Origin: Olivibacter jilunii
Lineage (GTDB): Bacteria > Bacteroidota > Bacteroidia > Sphingobacteriales > Sphingobacteriaceae
DNA length: 64,000 bases
Direction: 5' to 3'
NCBI RefSeq assembly: GCF_900607235.1
Contig: NZ_LR027849.1
Location: 992,001-1,056,000, forward strand
The notes beneath the pieces are model-generated. The model was not told where the DNA came from, made no database searches, and was given only the letters and a program-made list of their open reading frames with translations. Position numbers and translations under genes: made by a program. Below, piece by piece: positions 36,252 through 45,220 of this stretch; position 1 is the first letter of the stretch; each line of letters starts with the position of its first letter.

Positions 36252-36887
36252 TTATGTTGTGCCTAAATGATCCTTATGATACAGCTCTTGATTAAGATAA
36301 AAAGCCGTCAAGCTTAAATTGTTGTCTACACCTATTTTTTTCATGATAGATTTTCGTATTTCCTCGATCTTCCTTTTGGTGGTAAATAGCTGATAGGCTA
36401 TTTCCCTGTTGGCATGACCGCTCATAATTAACTCCAATACGTCTCGCTCTTTTTGATTAAGCAATTCCATTTTGGATGAAAAAAGCGTTGATGAACCCAA
36501 GCTACCAAGTTTCTGAATAAACTGCAAGGATATACTGGGTGCTACATATTTGTTTCCCTTGATTATGTATTCGATAGCGAATAACAGCTCTTCTTCCGAA
36601 GCGTTATCCATAATTACACCGGCTATTTGTTGTTCGAGCGATTGCGTAACCAGGGATAAATCGCTAGACGACAAGATGGCAAGCATTCGGGACCTCAATG
36701 ATAGGGATTCCATCTTTTTCAAATACCGAATATCGTCTTCATTATTCAGTTCAAACAAACAAACATCTGCCAGTTCGTCGTAAGACTCATCTCTCAACAA
36801 CAATAAATTCTTCTCTTCCTTTAACATGGCTTGTAAGCCGGTTTTTAATAGCGGATTCTGAATTCTTAATTTGATATTCGCGTTCAT
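36252..36887 (-). CDS. NarL/LuxR-type regulator with degenerate receiver (Asp to Glu)
   Basis: The C-terminal LuxR helix-turn-helix (about 140-205: LNQKERDVLELIMSGHANREIAYQLFTTKRKIEEIRKSI) is intact. The N-terminal 125 residues have receiver fold spacing but lack the acidic pair, and the phospho-acceptor aligns with Glu46 (ADVCLFELN); the switch Lys is replaced (GVIMDNA). So phosphorylation is not expected; Glu may mimic the phosphorylated state. It is a paralogue of the regulator at 53757-54395 (shared LFTTKR and NLSL). Monocistronic. Confidence 0.8.
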   Translation of the reverse strand: MNANIKLRIQNPLLKTGLQAMLKEEKNLLLLRDESYDELADVCLFELNNEDDIRYLKKMESLSLRSRMLAILSSSDLSLVTQSLEQQIAGVIMDNASEEELLFAIEYIIKGNKYVAPSISLQFIQKLGSLGSSTLFSSKMELLNQKERDVLELIMSGHANREIAYQLFTTKRKIEEIRKSIMKKIGVDNNLSLTAFYLNQELYHKDHLGTT

Positions 36888-36972
36888 AGCTTAAGTAATA
36901 AGGTAAATGTACTGTGTTATGATTTAACATGTTGATTTTTAAATTGTTTTTTATTTTTTTTTAACATGTTAG

Positions 36973-37434
36973 TTACGCTCTATTTTCAGCTTCGTAGAGC
37001 GTCATCACCTTATTACTTGCCAATTTTAATTGTTGTTTGTGTTGTGAAAGAAGAAAGCGCGCATCAGAAGGGAGTTCTTCCAATTTTTCTGCATAATCAT
37101 AGGCTTCGTAAATTATATTTTCGCCTTCTATGCAACTTTTAAGAATTGCTCGTCTCTTGTCTTCGCTGAACAAAGCCTTCATATCCATCCAACTTCGAAA
37201 AAACTCGCCTTCAACGGTCGCCCTATCGTTTGCCTTTCCACCGGTTCGCTCGAGCTCATCCTTTAATTCGGTAAGGAATTGATAGCTTTGCGTTATAAAA
37301 TTGTGAAATTCTGATTTTAAATCAGTATCATTATCATCTAATTCCTGAATAGCATTTTCGTATCCAGCTATTCGGTCATTATTAAGCTGTATTAGGTCAT
37401 TCAACAGTGGTGTTTTCGCTTCGAGATTTTCCAT
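36973..37434 (-). CDS. PA2169-like four-helix-bundle protein (DUF2383)
   Basis: A fully helical 153-aa protein with the family-typical start LLNDLIQLNNDRIAGYENAIQEL and the later block FRSWMDMKALFSEDKRRAILKSCIEGEN. The PA2169/DUF2383 group is ferritin-like in fold and often found with stress genes, but its function is not established. The frame extends to a TTG at 37446; ATG 37434 is preferred. The preceding LuxR-type gene is downstream of it on the same strand, 85 bases apart. Confidence 0.85.
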   Translation of the reverse strand: MENLEAKTPLLNDLIQLNNDRIAGYENAIQELDDNDTDLKSEFHNFITQSYQFLTELKDELERTGGKANDRATVEGEFFRSWMDMKALFSEDKRRAILKSCIEGENIIYEAYDYAEKLEELPSDARFLLSQHKQQLKLASNKVMTLYEAENRA

Positions 37435-37696
37435 ATGTATATTCAAGCGAAATCCATGCCGTTACGTCTTTCTATCGAGTGACTCCAGGGATTTTGTTTA
37501 AGAGGCATATTGCCCGAATCGTACCAGTAATATGTAAAATTTAATACACTTTTAAAATGTTTAGAAACACATTTAACGAAAGCAAAACAGCTACCTTGAA
37601 ATAAAAACATAAAGTAAGATAAGCAATAAATAATAGCCTTAATAAACCCCATTTGTCTTTATATAGAACAGGGATAAATGGCCGGGTTGAGATGAG

Positions 37697-38143
37697 CTAT
37701 TCGTCTGCTCCTTTTTTTTTCGACTTATTGATTCCTTTTGCATCTCCTATAGAATGTGATTGATGAATATCTGATTCCTGTTTGGCCTTATCCGCCAGCT
37801 TTTCGTAAAATTTATGGAGCATATCTAGCTCTTCCTCTGTAAAATCTTCAACGTCCACCATACGGTTACTCGCTTTTTTATTCGCGGCAACAAGTTCATT
37901 TAACTTTAGCTGGATTGCCTTTGAGTCTTTGTTTTGTGACTTTTGAATCAAAAACACCATCAAAAACGTAACAATTGTAGTTCCTGTGTTAATTACCAGC
38001 TGCCAAGTGTCAGAATATTTAAAAATCGGCCCGGAGAGCCCCCAACCGATGACAATTCCAAAGGCTATTCCGAAGGCAGTAGAACTCCCTGTCCAGCCGG
38101 TTATTTTATCGGAGAATTTTTCAAAAAAATTATTAGTTGACAT
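37697..38143 (-). CDS. Low-affinity iron permease family protein
   Basis: A 148-aa protein with two membrane helices in the first 75 residues (TAFGIAFGIVIGWGLSGP, LVINTGTTIVTFLMVFLIQ), then NKDSKAIQLKLNELV, a motif typical of the bacterial family related to the yeast Fet4 permease. The C-terminus is charged and cytosolic (KINKSKKKG type). Iron transport is assumed from the family name and is not proven for these short bacterial forms. The open frame runs upstream to 38290, but ATG 38143 fits the family start. Confidence 0.85.
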   Translation of the reverse strand: MSTNNFFEKFSDKITGWTGSSTAFGIAFGIVIGWGLSGPIFKYSDTWQLVINTGTTIVTFLMVFLIQKSQNKDSKAIQLKLNELVAANKKASNRMVDVEDFTEEELDMLHKFYEKLADKAKQESDIHQSHSIGDAKGINKSKKKGADE

Positions 38144-38501
38144 ATAAATCTTTTTTATGATCTGTATACAGAACACCTTATTCTGTGGGATTCTTCTTAA
38201 GAACATAGAATAGGAATTGAAAGTTTTCGAATACAAACGAATTAAGTACGGCGATAACCAAGAAATAAGAAAATGGACTGCTATGGTCAACCTTAAAAGG
38301 TAAGCGCCGCGGCGAGAAAACAGGTTTTATGCAAATTATGGACCGACCGAAATGATTGGTATGGTTTTATGTGTTGTATAGAAAAGTGGATTAGTTATTA
38401 TGTCAAGACGACGAAAACACCGGCATTTTTATTTTAAAAGCCTTTTAACACCAGCAAATGAAATGGGTATATTAATTGTTTCATTATAATAAAAAGTTTT
38501 T

Positions 38502-39077
38502 ATGATGTTCAAAGTGGCAATTGCGATAGGTTCGTTATTCTTTATATTAAGCTGTAACGAACAAGAACGAAACAAATACAGAAATAGACCTTTGAGCATG
38601 GAGGATTCTATTACCAACAAAATGGAAGCTGACTCGGGAATTTTGGAGTCTGAAGATAAAGCCTTTGTGAATGCAGTTATAAGGTCTGGAATGGGAGAGA
38701 TCGAAGCGGGCAAGTTGGCGAGCGAGAAGTCTAGGGATACAGCCATCCAAAGTTATGCTAAACTGTTGATTACACAACATCAACAGTTGACTAAAGACAT
38801 GAAGGATATTGTAGCAGAGAGACGAGTGCAAATCCCAGAAAGTTTAGATGACGCACACACAGACAAGCTTAATCGCCTAAGAAGTAAGTCGGGGAAAGAA
38901 TTTGAAAGTGCTTTTTTACAACAAATGATCGAAGACCATACAACGTCGTTAACCTTATTTGACCAAGCTGGAGCGCATGCTAAGGATGTACATATACAAT
39001 CATTTGCTAACAAAAACATACCCATTATAAGAAATCACCTTCAAATTGCGAAGAAACTAAGCAGCAAGCTTAATTAA
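38502..39077 (+). CDS. DUF4142 ferritin-like lipoprotein
   Basis: An N-terminal lipoprotein signal (AIGSLFFILSCNE, Cys about residue 18) precedes a helical DUF4142 domain (about 50-190) with FVNAVIRSGMGEIEAGKLA, AKLLITQHQQLTKDM and FLQQMIEDHTTSLTLF. The His residues sit as in ferritin-like folds. Function unknown; family members accompany envelope and desiccation stress genes. It precedes the baeRF gene by 32 bases on the same strand and is probably in one operon with it. Confidence 0.88.
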   Translation: MMFKVAIAIGSLFFILSCNEQERNKYRNRPLSMEDSITNKMEADSGILESEDKAFVNAVIRSGMGEIEAGKLASEKSRDTAIQSYAKLLITQHQQLTKDMKDIVAERRVQIPESLDDAHTDKLNRLRSKSGKEFESAFLQQMIEDHTTSLTLFDQAGAHAKDVHIQSFANKNIPIIRNHLQIAKKLSSKLN

Positions 39078-39109
39078 CTAGCTAAATATTCAAACCCATT
39101 AAAAAGACA

Positions 39110-40270
39110 ATGATTATGGACACCATATCGAGAGAGCAATTTCTAGGGTTGGCAAATGTAAAAAGCGATCGCTGTATCACCATCTACATGCCAACCCACC
39201 GTTCCGGTTTTGAAGTGAACGAAAAACAAGACCGGTTATTATATAAGAATATATTGAAGAATGTGGAAAAGCAGGTTCTTGATTCAGGCGGAGACAAAGC
39301 AGACATACAACAATTGCTTAAGCCAAGCTATGAATTGTTAGATGATAAGGAATTTTGGTATAAACTGGATTATGGTTTGGCGCTATTCATCACAGCAGAC
39401 TCTTTTTTGGTCAAAAAACTACCCATATCAATAAAAGAGGAAGTCTATGTTAATAACACCTTTTATCTCACACCTATTTTCCCGCTACTTAATAATGATA
39501 TACATTTCTATGTACTAGCCATTAGTAAAAACGCAACGGCTTTTTATAGAGGGACTGCCTTTTCTATTGAAGAACTGAGCATTGAGGGTTTACCAAGAGG
39601 TATGGATGATGTCATCCATTTTGAAGAGAAAAGTGGCCAGAGGTTGTTCAGAGCAGGAGGGAGCCCAGCAACCGGCATAGGTAGTGCTCATGGGCATGAC
39701 GCTGGACTCGCAGATGAAGAAGAATATGTGGCAGCTTATTTAAAAGAGGTCGATCAAACATTATGGAAGGAAAAATTGGGAAATGAGAAAGCGCCTTTAC
39801 TATTAGCCGGGGTAGCATATATGGCAGCGAAATATAGACAGATCAGTCGGTATGGAAATATTGTACCTGAATATTTAGCCGGTAATTACGAGCGGGTAGA
39901 CACCCACATCATTTTTGAAAAATCGAGAAATATGATGATCCCTTTTTTGCAGAAACCGGTCAGAAGCGCGTTAGCAAACTATTATAACAATCTTGGAGGA
40001 GGGACCAGCTGCGACGACTTTTCGAAAGTCATTACAGCCAGTTTTTTCGGACAAGTAGAAAACCTTTTTGTCAAAGAACGAAGTCATGCATGGGGAAAAT
40101 TTGACAAGGATCGTAATCAAGTAACGCTCCATACCGAAAAAGAATATGGTGATGAGTGTCTTGTTAATCAAGCGATCATTCATACTATTCAGAACGGTGG
40201 AAATATATATGTGTTATCCGAAGAAGAAATGCCCGACGCAAAATTGCTCGTTGCAAGCCTCCGTTATTAA
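39110..40270 (+). CDS. baeRF-family protein (bacterial archaeo-eukaryotic release factor-like)
   Basis: A 386-aa protein of the baeRF3-type group: CITIYMPTHRSG near the N-terminus, then FYVLAISKNATAFYRGT (an eRF1-domain-2-like strand-helix), a Gly/His-rich loop (GIGSAHGHD) and a C-terminal domain ending NGGNIYVLSEEEMP. The family resembles archaeal/eukaryotic peptide release factors and has been proposed to act on ribosomes under stress; this is not proven. It ends in a four-base overlap with the convergent membrane protein gene. Start could be the first or second ATG (39110 or 39116). Confidence 0.8.
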   Translation: MIMDTISREQFLGLANVKSDRCITIYMPTHRSGFEVNEKQDRLLYKNILKNVEKQVLDSGGDKADIQQLLKPSYELLDDKEFWYKLDYGLALFITADSFLVKKLPISIKEEVYVNNTFYLTPIFPLLNNDIHFYVLAISKNATAFYRGTAFSIEELSIEGLPRGMDDVIHFEEKSGQRLFRAGGSPATGIGSAHGHDAGLADEEEYVAAYLKEVDQTLWKEKLGNEKAPLLLAGVAYMAAKYRQISRYGNIVPEYLAGNYERVDTHIIFEKSRNMMIPFLQKPVRSALANYYNNLGGGTSCDDFSKVITASFFGQVENLFVKERSHAWGKFDKDRNQVTLHTEKEYGDECLVNQAIIHTIQNGGNIYVLSEEEMPDAKLLVASLRY

Positions 40271-40743
40271 GGTTGTATTTCGCCTACGCGCATAATTTGC
40301 GTAACTAAATTGAATGTCACGATCGCAGTTAATGAAAACATGATATGTGCAAAAAATAAACCTAGGTAGAAATGAGCATTTATACCAAGAGAGATTAAGT
40401 GTTTCTTTAAGGTAATTCTAACGAGCAAAATACTCGCTAATCCATGGGCGGCTCCAAATAGAAGCGCCGTTATTACATCAGATCTTCCTACGCCAAGGCG
40501 CCATAACAGATAATAAACGCCAACGAAAAAGACCCCCAACAAATAACACACAATAAAGCCTATGTATAAACGATTGGACATTCCCGTGGGCCTCGTTTCC
40601 TCCTTACGCGTTTCAATTAGTAAATAACTAAATAATTCGGTTAGCGTAATTCCCCTTTGGCTAACCGTAACGTATAGTTTTTGTACGAGTACCATCAGTA
40701 TGGTTGCGCTCAATCCGGATAATATGAGTTTAATAAAAAGCAT
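40267..40743 (-). CDS. Hypothetical four-helix membrane protein, 158 aa
   Basis: Four hydrophobic segments (about residues 3-22, 60-80, 90-108 and 125-148) predict an inner membrane protein. I do not recognise the family. ATG at 40743 begins directly at helix 1; the frame continues to a TTG at 40770. The gene overlaps the baeRF gene tail-to-tail by four bases. Confidence 0.6.
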   Translation of the reverse strand: MLFIKLILSGLSATILMVLVQKLYVTVSQRGITLTELFSYLLIETRKEETRPTGMSNRLYIGFIVCYLLGVFFVGVYYLLWRLGVGRSDVITALLFGAAHGLASILLVRITLKKHLISLGINAHFYLGLFFAHIMFSLTAIVTFNLVTQIMRVGEIQP

Positions 40744-41201
40744 TTTATGGAATTTTATTTTGTTAAGCAATGATTATTCCTTTATGCTAAGCCAAGGGCT
40801 GTTTACCCCTGTCAGCACATTAGCAGTTGGTTGTCAAGAAGATATCTGCTTTTGCAAACAGGCTTATTTACTTTTTAGGACAGCTTGAAAACCAGACCGG
40901 TTTTGTATACCGATCTCATTATAAAATCGTCCTTATTTCTAATGTTCTGCTAATCTAACAACTACAGAGCTTTTTCTTTTTTACCCTACGTAAAACAAAT
41001 TCTATTCTTTTTTTAGGTATATGTCTTGTTTCTTTATAAGAAACGAAGGTTAGAAAAATTTAATTATAAGTATTGATTGCTATCTCTTCGTCAAGCAGCA
41101 TGGCGTCTGCCACGGTACAATGTTTTAATCAATTGTACTACGTAAGCAAAATAAAGATGCTGATTACAGGGAATTTCAATAGCATATTATCCAGAATAAT
41201 T
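40744..41201. promoter_or_regulatory. Control region before the heptose operon, with two inverted repeats
   Basis: A 458-base gap without a supported gene. Two small inverted repeats stand out: GTTTCTT-tat-AAGAAAC at 41028-41044, and GTACAAT/ATTGTAC arms at 41115-41121 and 41132-41138 separated by ten bases. The heptose operon starts at 41202, so these are candidate operator or leader structures. An open frame upstream of ATG 41202 reaches 41073, but the residues there are low-complexity and unlikely to be protein. Confidence 0.4.
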
Positions 41202-43151
41202 ATGAAGAAGAGAATTGCATTTATAAGCGAACATGCCTCACCCCTTGCCATGTTAGGCGGAATAGACAGTGGAGGACAGAATGTGTATGTTACGGAGCTC
41301 GCCAGACAGCTCGCCAAAGACGGCTATGCTATTGACATTTTTACACGAAGTGATTGCGATAGACTACCTCGAATAGTGCGACTGTTTCCGGATGTAAGAG
41401 TTATCCATGTCAATGCAGGGCCACAGCAAAGCATACCAAAAGAACAATTATTTGACTTCATGGAGGCCTTTAAGGACGACATGATCACCTTTATTGAATC
41501 AGAAGGAATAGATTATGCTTTGATACACGCCAACTTTTGGATGTCGGCATGGGTTGGTCTATCCCTAAAATTGAGATATCGTATTCCATTGGTTGTGACG
41601 TTCCACGCCCTGGGTAAAGTTCGGCGATTACATTTACAGGAAGATGATAAATTTCCTCAAGAACGAGTGACTATTGAAGAAAATATCGCGAGAGAAGCCG
41701 ATTGCATTATTGCTGAATGTCCACAAGATAAACAAGATTTAATTAGCATGTACAACGCTAATGCGAAACGAATAGCCGTTGTCCCTTGTGGTTTTAATCC
41801 CACGGAATTTTATCCTATCGATAAAATGTACGCACGTATGCTTTTAGGACTTCAGAATGATGAAAAAATTATTTTACAATTAGGACGCATGGTTCCGAGA
41901 AAAGGAGTGGATAACGTAATCCATGCGCTAAAATACTTGAAAGGGGATTTTAAAGTAAGACTTCTGGTTGTAGGAGGAGAAGGAAACGCTGAACAATTTA
42001 TGGCCAGTGCTGAATTGAAGCGCCTTCAGAAAATCGTAGAAGAGGAAGGTGTTTCCTCATACGTCGAGTTTATTGGACCAAAGAAGCGAGAAGAATTGAA
42101 ATATTATTACAGTGCAGCAGATGTTTTTGTTTCCACTCCGTGGTACGAGCCCTTTGGAATTACACCTTTGGAAGCAATGGCCTGTGGGACACCTGTAATC
42201 GGTTCAAACGTAGGAGGCATTAAATATAGCGTTGTAGATGGAGTAACCGGTTATTTAGTACCGCCTAAAAAACCTGTTGAATTGGCTAACAAGATGCAAA
42301 GGCTTTTGAAATCGGAGGGTGGCTTAATGGGATTACAGGGTATCGATAGAGTAAATCATCTTTTCACCTGGCAGAACGTCAGTAATGCGATCATGATGAT
42401 ATATGAGTCGCTTATTGATCCGGATTTTATTGTTTATAGAGATGAGTCGCAACTTATAGCACATGCTTTTGAAGAAGCGGCTTCCACATTTCAGTTCTCA
42501 GCCGCTCTACTTTCGCCTGCTATCCTGGAAGCTGGTAGTGTTATCTGCAAAGGCTTTTCAAAGGGCAAGAAGATGCTAATATGTGGCAACGGAGGAAGTG
42601 CGGCGGAGAGTCAACATTTCGCTGCAGAGCTTGTAGGTCGTTTCGACATTGAGCGAAGGCCAGCTCTTCCAGCCATCGCGCTTACTGCCGATACGTCTAC
42701 ATTAACGGCATGGGCAAACGATTTTTGTTTCGAAGAAGTATTCGCAAGACAAGTCGAGGCCCTTGGTAATAAGGGCGATATCTTGTTTACAATTAGCACA
42801 AGCGGTAACTCAGAAAACATATTGCACGCAATAAAAAAGGCTAAGAAACTGGGAATGATCTGTATTAATTTACTGGGGAAGAAAGGAGGAGAAGCCTATC
42901 GTTTCGGAGATGTTAATATCATTGTCCCTTCCGATAGTACACAACGCATTCAAGAAATACAATTACATGTCATCCATTCGATCTGCACGTTGATTGAACA
43001 ACGTATGTTTTCGTCGGAGGGATTGGTCCGCGAGACCGGTGAATTAAGGGCAACTACTAAGCGATTAATGAAAAACCGGGATGAACGCTTAGGATACGCG
43101 GTTTTAAACACTAACGCATATTATCTGACAAAACAACATCATGCAAGTTAA
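41202..43151 (+). CDS. Fusion of GT4 glycosyltransferase and GmhA-type sedoheptulose-7-P isomerase
   Basis: A 649-aa protein with two enzymes in one chain. Residues about 1-415 are a GT-B glycosyltransferase of family 4, similar to sucrose-phosphate-synthase-like enzymes: LGGIDSGGQNVYVTELAR at the N-terminus and EPFGITPLEAMACGTPVIG in the nucleotide-sugar domain. Residues about 440-620 are a SIS domain close to GmhA (ICGNGGSAAESQHFAAELVGRF, TSGNSENIL, QRIQEIQLHVIHSI with the catalytic Glu and His positions), which makes D-glycero-D-manno-heptose 7-phosphate. The following genes encode the next two steps. ATG at 41202 fits; the gene overlaps gmhB by 11 bases. Confidence 0.85.
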   Translation: MKKRIAFISEHASPLAMLGGIDSGGQNVYVTELARQLAKDGYAIDIFTRSDCDRLPRIVRLFPDVRVIHVNAGPQQSIPKEQLFDFMEAFKDDMITFIESEGIDYALIHANFWMSAWVGLSLKLRYRIPLVVTFHALGKVRRLHLQEDDKFPQERVTIEENIAREADCIIAECPQDKQDLISMYNANAKRIAVVPCGFNPTEFYPIDKMYARMLLGLQNDEKIILQLGRMVPRKGVDNVIHALKYLKGDFKVRLLVVGGEGNAEQFMASAELKRLQKIVEEEGVSSYVEFIGPKKREELKYYYSAADVFVSTPWYEPFGITPLEAMACGTPVIGSNVGGIKYSVVDGVTGYLVPPKKPVELANKMQRLLKSEGGLMGLQGIDRVNHLFTWQNVSNAIMMIYESLIDPDFIVYRDESQLIAHAFEEAASTFQFSAALLSPAILEAGSVICKGFSKGKKMLICGNGGSAAESQHFAAELVGRFDIERRPALPAIALTADTSTLTAWANDFCFEEVFARQVEALGNKGDILFTISTSGNSENILHAIKKAKKLGMICINLLGKKGGEAYRFGDVNIIVPSDSTQRIQEIQLHVIHSICTLIEQRMFSSEGLVRETGELRATTKRLMKNRDERLGYAVLNTNAYYLTKQHHAS

Positions 43152-43761
43152 TAGAAAGGCAGTGTTCTTAGATAAAGACGGAACGATCATACCAGACATT
43201 CCTTATAACGCCGACCCAAATAGAATTACCTTTGAAAAAGGGGTTGTCAGAGGTTTAAAGGAATTAGCAGCTAACGGTTTTGTCTTTATCATCATAACGA
43301 ATCAGTCAGGCATCGCAAAAGGTTATTTCACGGAGGATGAGATTTTTGAGGTAAAAAAAGCATTGGCCCGACTGTTTATTGAAGAAGGATTACCACCTTT
43401 TGAAGGGTTTTATTTCTGTCCTCATCATCCTGACGGTATTGTCTCTCGTTTTTCCTATGCATGCAACTGCAGAAAACCCCAGCCTGGATTGCTGGAGCGG
43501 GCTGCCGAAGACCATCACATTTCACTAAGTCAATCTTGGATGATAGGTGATATCTTGAATGATGTTGAAGCAGGAAATCGTGCAGGATGTAAAACCATAC
43601 TTATAGATAACGGCAATGAGACAGAATGGATGGTTGATGGTTATTATAGGAGACCATACTACGTTGCATCTGATTTTTTAGAAGCTGCTAATAAAATTAT
43701 AACTCATTTAAGTACAGTAGATCATGAGCCAAAGATTAATAGATTTAGTCCATCAGTTTAA
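43141..43761 (+). CDS. gmhB: D-glycero-D-manno-heptose 1,7-bisphosphate 7-phosphatase
   Basis: HAD-IIIA phosphatase of 206 aa that removes the 7-phosphate of heptose 1,7-bisphosphate. Motif I is FLDKDGTIIPD, followed by NQSGIAKGYF, a zinc loop (CPHHPDG...CNCRKPQPGL) and motif IV MIGDILNDVEAG. The last 38 bases overlap the start of the kinase/cytidylyltransferase gene, showing tight coupling. Length and motifs are typical for GmhB. Confidence 0.92.
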   Translation: MQVNRKAVFLDKDGTIIPDIPYNADPNRITFEKGVVRGLKELAANGFVFIIITNQSGIAKGYFTEDEIFEVKKALARLFIEEGLPPFEGFYFCPHHPDGIVSRFSYACNCRKPQPGLLERAAEDHHISLSQSWMIGDILNDVEAGNRAGCKTILIDNGNETEWMVDGYYRRPYYVASDFLEAANKIITHLSTVDHEPKINRFSPSV

Positions 43762-45220
43762 AGAGAAGAAAGTACTCGTTATTGGCGATTTTATTTTAGA
43801 CGTTTTCATAAACGGAACGACTAGCAGGATCTCTCCTGAAGCTCCGGTTCCTGTAGTGGATGTACAAAAAAAGATGCTATGCTTGGGTGGGGCCGGAAAT
43901 GTAGCTGCAAATCTTCAGGCGCTAGGAGCTACGACGCTCCTTTGCAGTGTCATTGGAGAAGACCTTTATGAATCGTCTGTAAAGCCTTTATTAAAGCGGC
44001 ATAAAATTCAAGAACAATATTTGGTGCATGATAATAAAAGAAGAACGGAAGTGAAAACACGTGTTCTTGCAGATCAACATACGATTGTTCGTTTCGATGA
44101 AGGTGATCACTGTTCCCTGAGTGAATCTTCAGAATCGCTTCTGATTGACCTCTTAGCGGATGCATATCAAGCTTGCGATGCTGTAATAATTGCCGATTAT
44201 GAAAAGGGCGTAATCAGTGCACGCGTAATCGCTGCATTGATTCAGCTACAGACGCGTTACCCAAGGTTCATAGCGATCGATTCCAAGCGATTGTTTTCTT
44301 TTAGCGCATTGAGGCCGACTGTGGTGAAGCCAAATTATAAACAGGCCCTTAATTTACTTAATATAGAAACTATGCCTGATAGGATTGCGCAGGTAGACCA
44401 AATTTCCAAGCAACTCATCGAAAAAACGAGGGCTAAATATGTTGCTCTTACCTTGGATTCGGATGGTGCAGTTTGGATCGAAAGAGGGCAAAAATCCTTA
44501 CATCTACCGGTCGATCCCGTTTATAATCCAAATGTCTGTGGGGCAGGAGACACCTACCTGGCTACAGCAACTTTGGCACTTGTTTCCAATGCCGAGAAGA
44601 TAGAAGCCGCCCAAATTGCAGCCATCGCTTCACATTGTGTAATTGAAAAGTCGGGAACCTCCGTTTGTCATGCAATAGATATTGTTGATAAAATAGTGAA
44701 TAAGACAAAAATTTTAACTTCTACGTCGTTATTGACTAGCCTTACAGATCAACTTAAAGCAAAAAATAAGCGAATTATTTTCACGAATGGCTGCTTTGAC
44801 ATCATGCATTGCGGGCACACACACTACCTACAGGAAGCAAGAAAAATGGGCGATGTACTAATTGTTGGTGTAAATTCCGATGAAAGCGTGCGCCGTTTAA
44901 AAGGAAAAAGCAGACCGATTAATATACTGAAAGATCGAATGCATGTTTTAGCGGCATTCTCATCAATTGATTATATCATAAGTTTTGGTAATGAAAATGA
45001 TGAAGATAACCCAGCAAATTTAATACGGGCATTGAAACCCGATATAGTGGTGAAGGGAGAGGACTATAGAAACAAACAAATGCCCGAATTGCAAGCTATA
45101 AATGAAGTTGGTGCCAAATTGGTGCTCTTACCTTTTACGCATGGAAAGTCAACTACCAACATAATTAGACGTATCCAGGAAAATTCATCGCCAAACCAAG
45201 TCACCAAAATGAAAGCTTAA
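43724..45220 (+). CDS. hldE: Bifunctional heptose-7-P kinase / heptose-1-P adenylyltransferase
   Basis: A 498-aa HldE/RfaE protein. Residues about 1-320 are a PfkB-type kinase that phosphorylates heptose 7-phosphate at O1, with FILDVFINGTTSRISPEAPVPV near the N-terminus and the GAGD catalytic motif in NVCGAGDTYLAT (about 270). Residues about 340-490 are the nucleotidyltransferase that makes ADP-heptose: FTNGCFDIMHCGHTHYL with the HxGH motif, then NSDESVRRLKG. Together with GmhA and GmhB it completes synthesis of ADP-D-glycero-D-manno-heptose. The next gene starts one base after its stop. Confidence 0.95.
   Translation: MSQRLIDLVHQFKEKKVLVIGDFILDVFINGTTSRISPEAPVPVVDVQKKMLCLGGAGNVAANLQALGATTLLCSVIGEDLYESSVKPLLKRHKIQEQYLVHDNKRRTEVKTRVLADQHTIVRFDEGDHCSLSESSESLLIDLLADAYQACDAVIIADYEKGVISARVIAALIQLQTRYPRFIAIDSKRLFSFSALRPTVVKPNYKQALNLLNIETMPDRIAQVDQISKQLIEKTRAKYVALTLDSDGAVWIERGQKSLHLPVDPVYNPNVCGAGDTYLATATLALVSNAEKIEAAQIAAIASHCVIEKSGTSVCHAIDIVDKIVNKTKILTSTSLLTSLTDQLKAKNKRIIFTNGCFDIMHCGHTHYLQEARKMGDVLIVGVNSDESVRRLKGKSRPINILKDRMHVLAAFSSIDYIISFGNENDEDNPANLIRALKPDIVVKGEDYRNKQMPELQAINEVGAKLVLLPFTHGKSTTNIIRRIQENSSPNQVTKMKA

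Noticed and set aside
37443-37652. 69-codon open frame on the minus strand between the PA2169-like and iron permease-like genes
   Set aside because: Composition is odd (aromatic and Cys-rich), it has no family, and it overlaps the start region of the PA2169-like gene; most likely chance.
38305-38314. GC-rich palindrome CGCCGCGGCG in AT-rich sequence
   Set aside because: Only ten bases, no second copy and no position relative to a promoter; chance is sufficient.
41073-41201. Forty-three extra N-terminal residues for the GT4-GmhA fusion
   Set aside because: They are low-complexity, start at a TTG and include an inverted repeat of the leader; the GT fold starts at ATG 41202.
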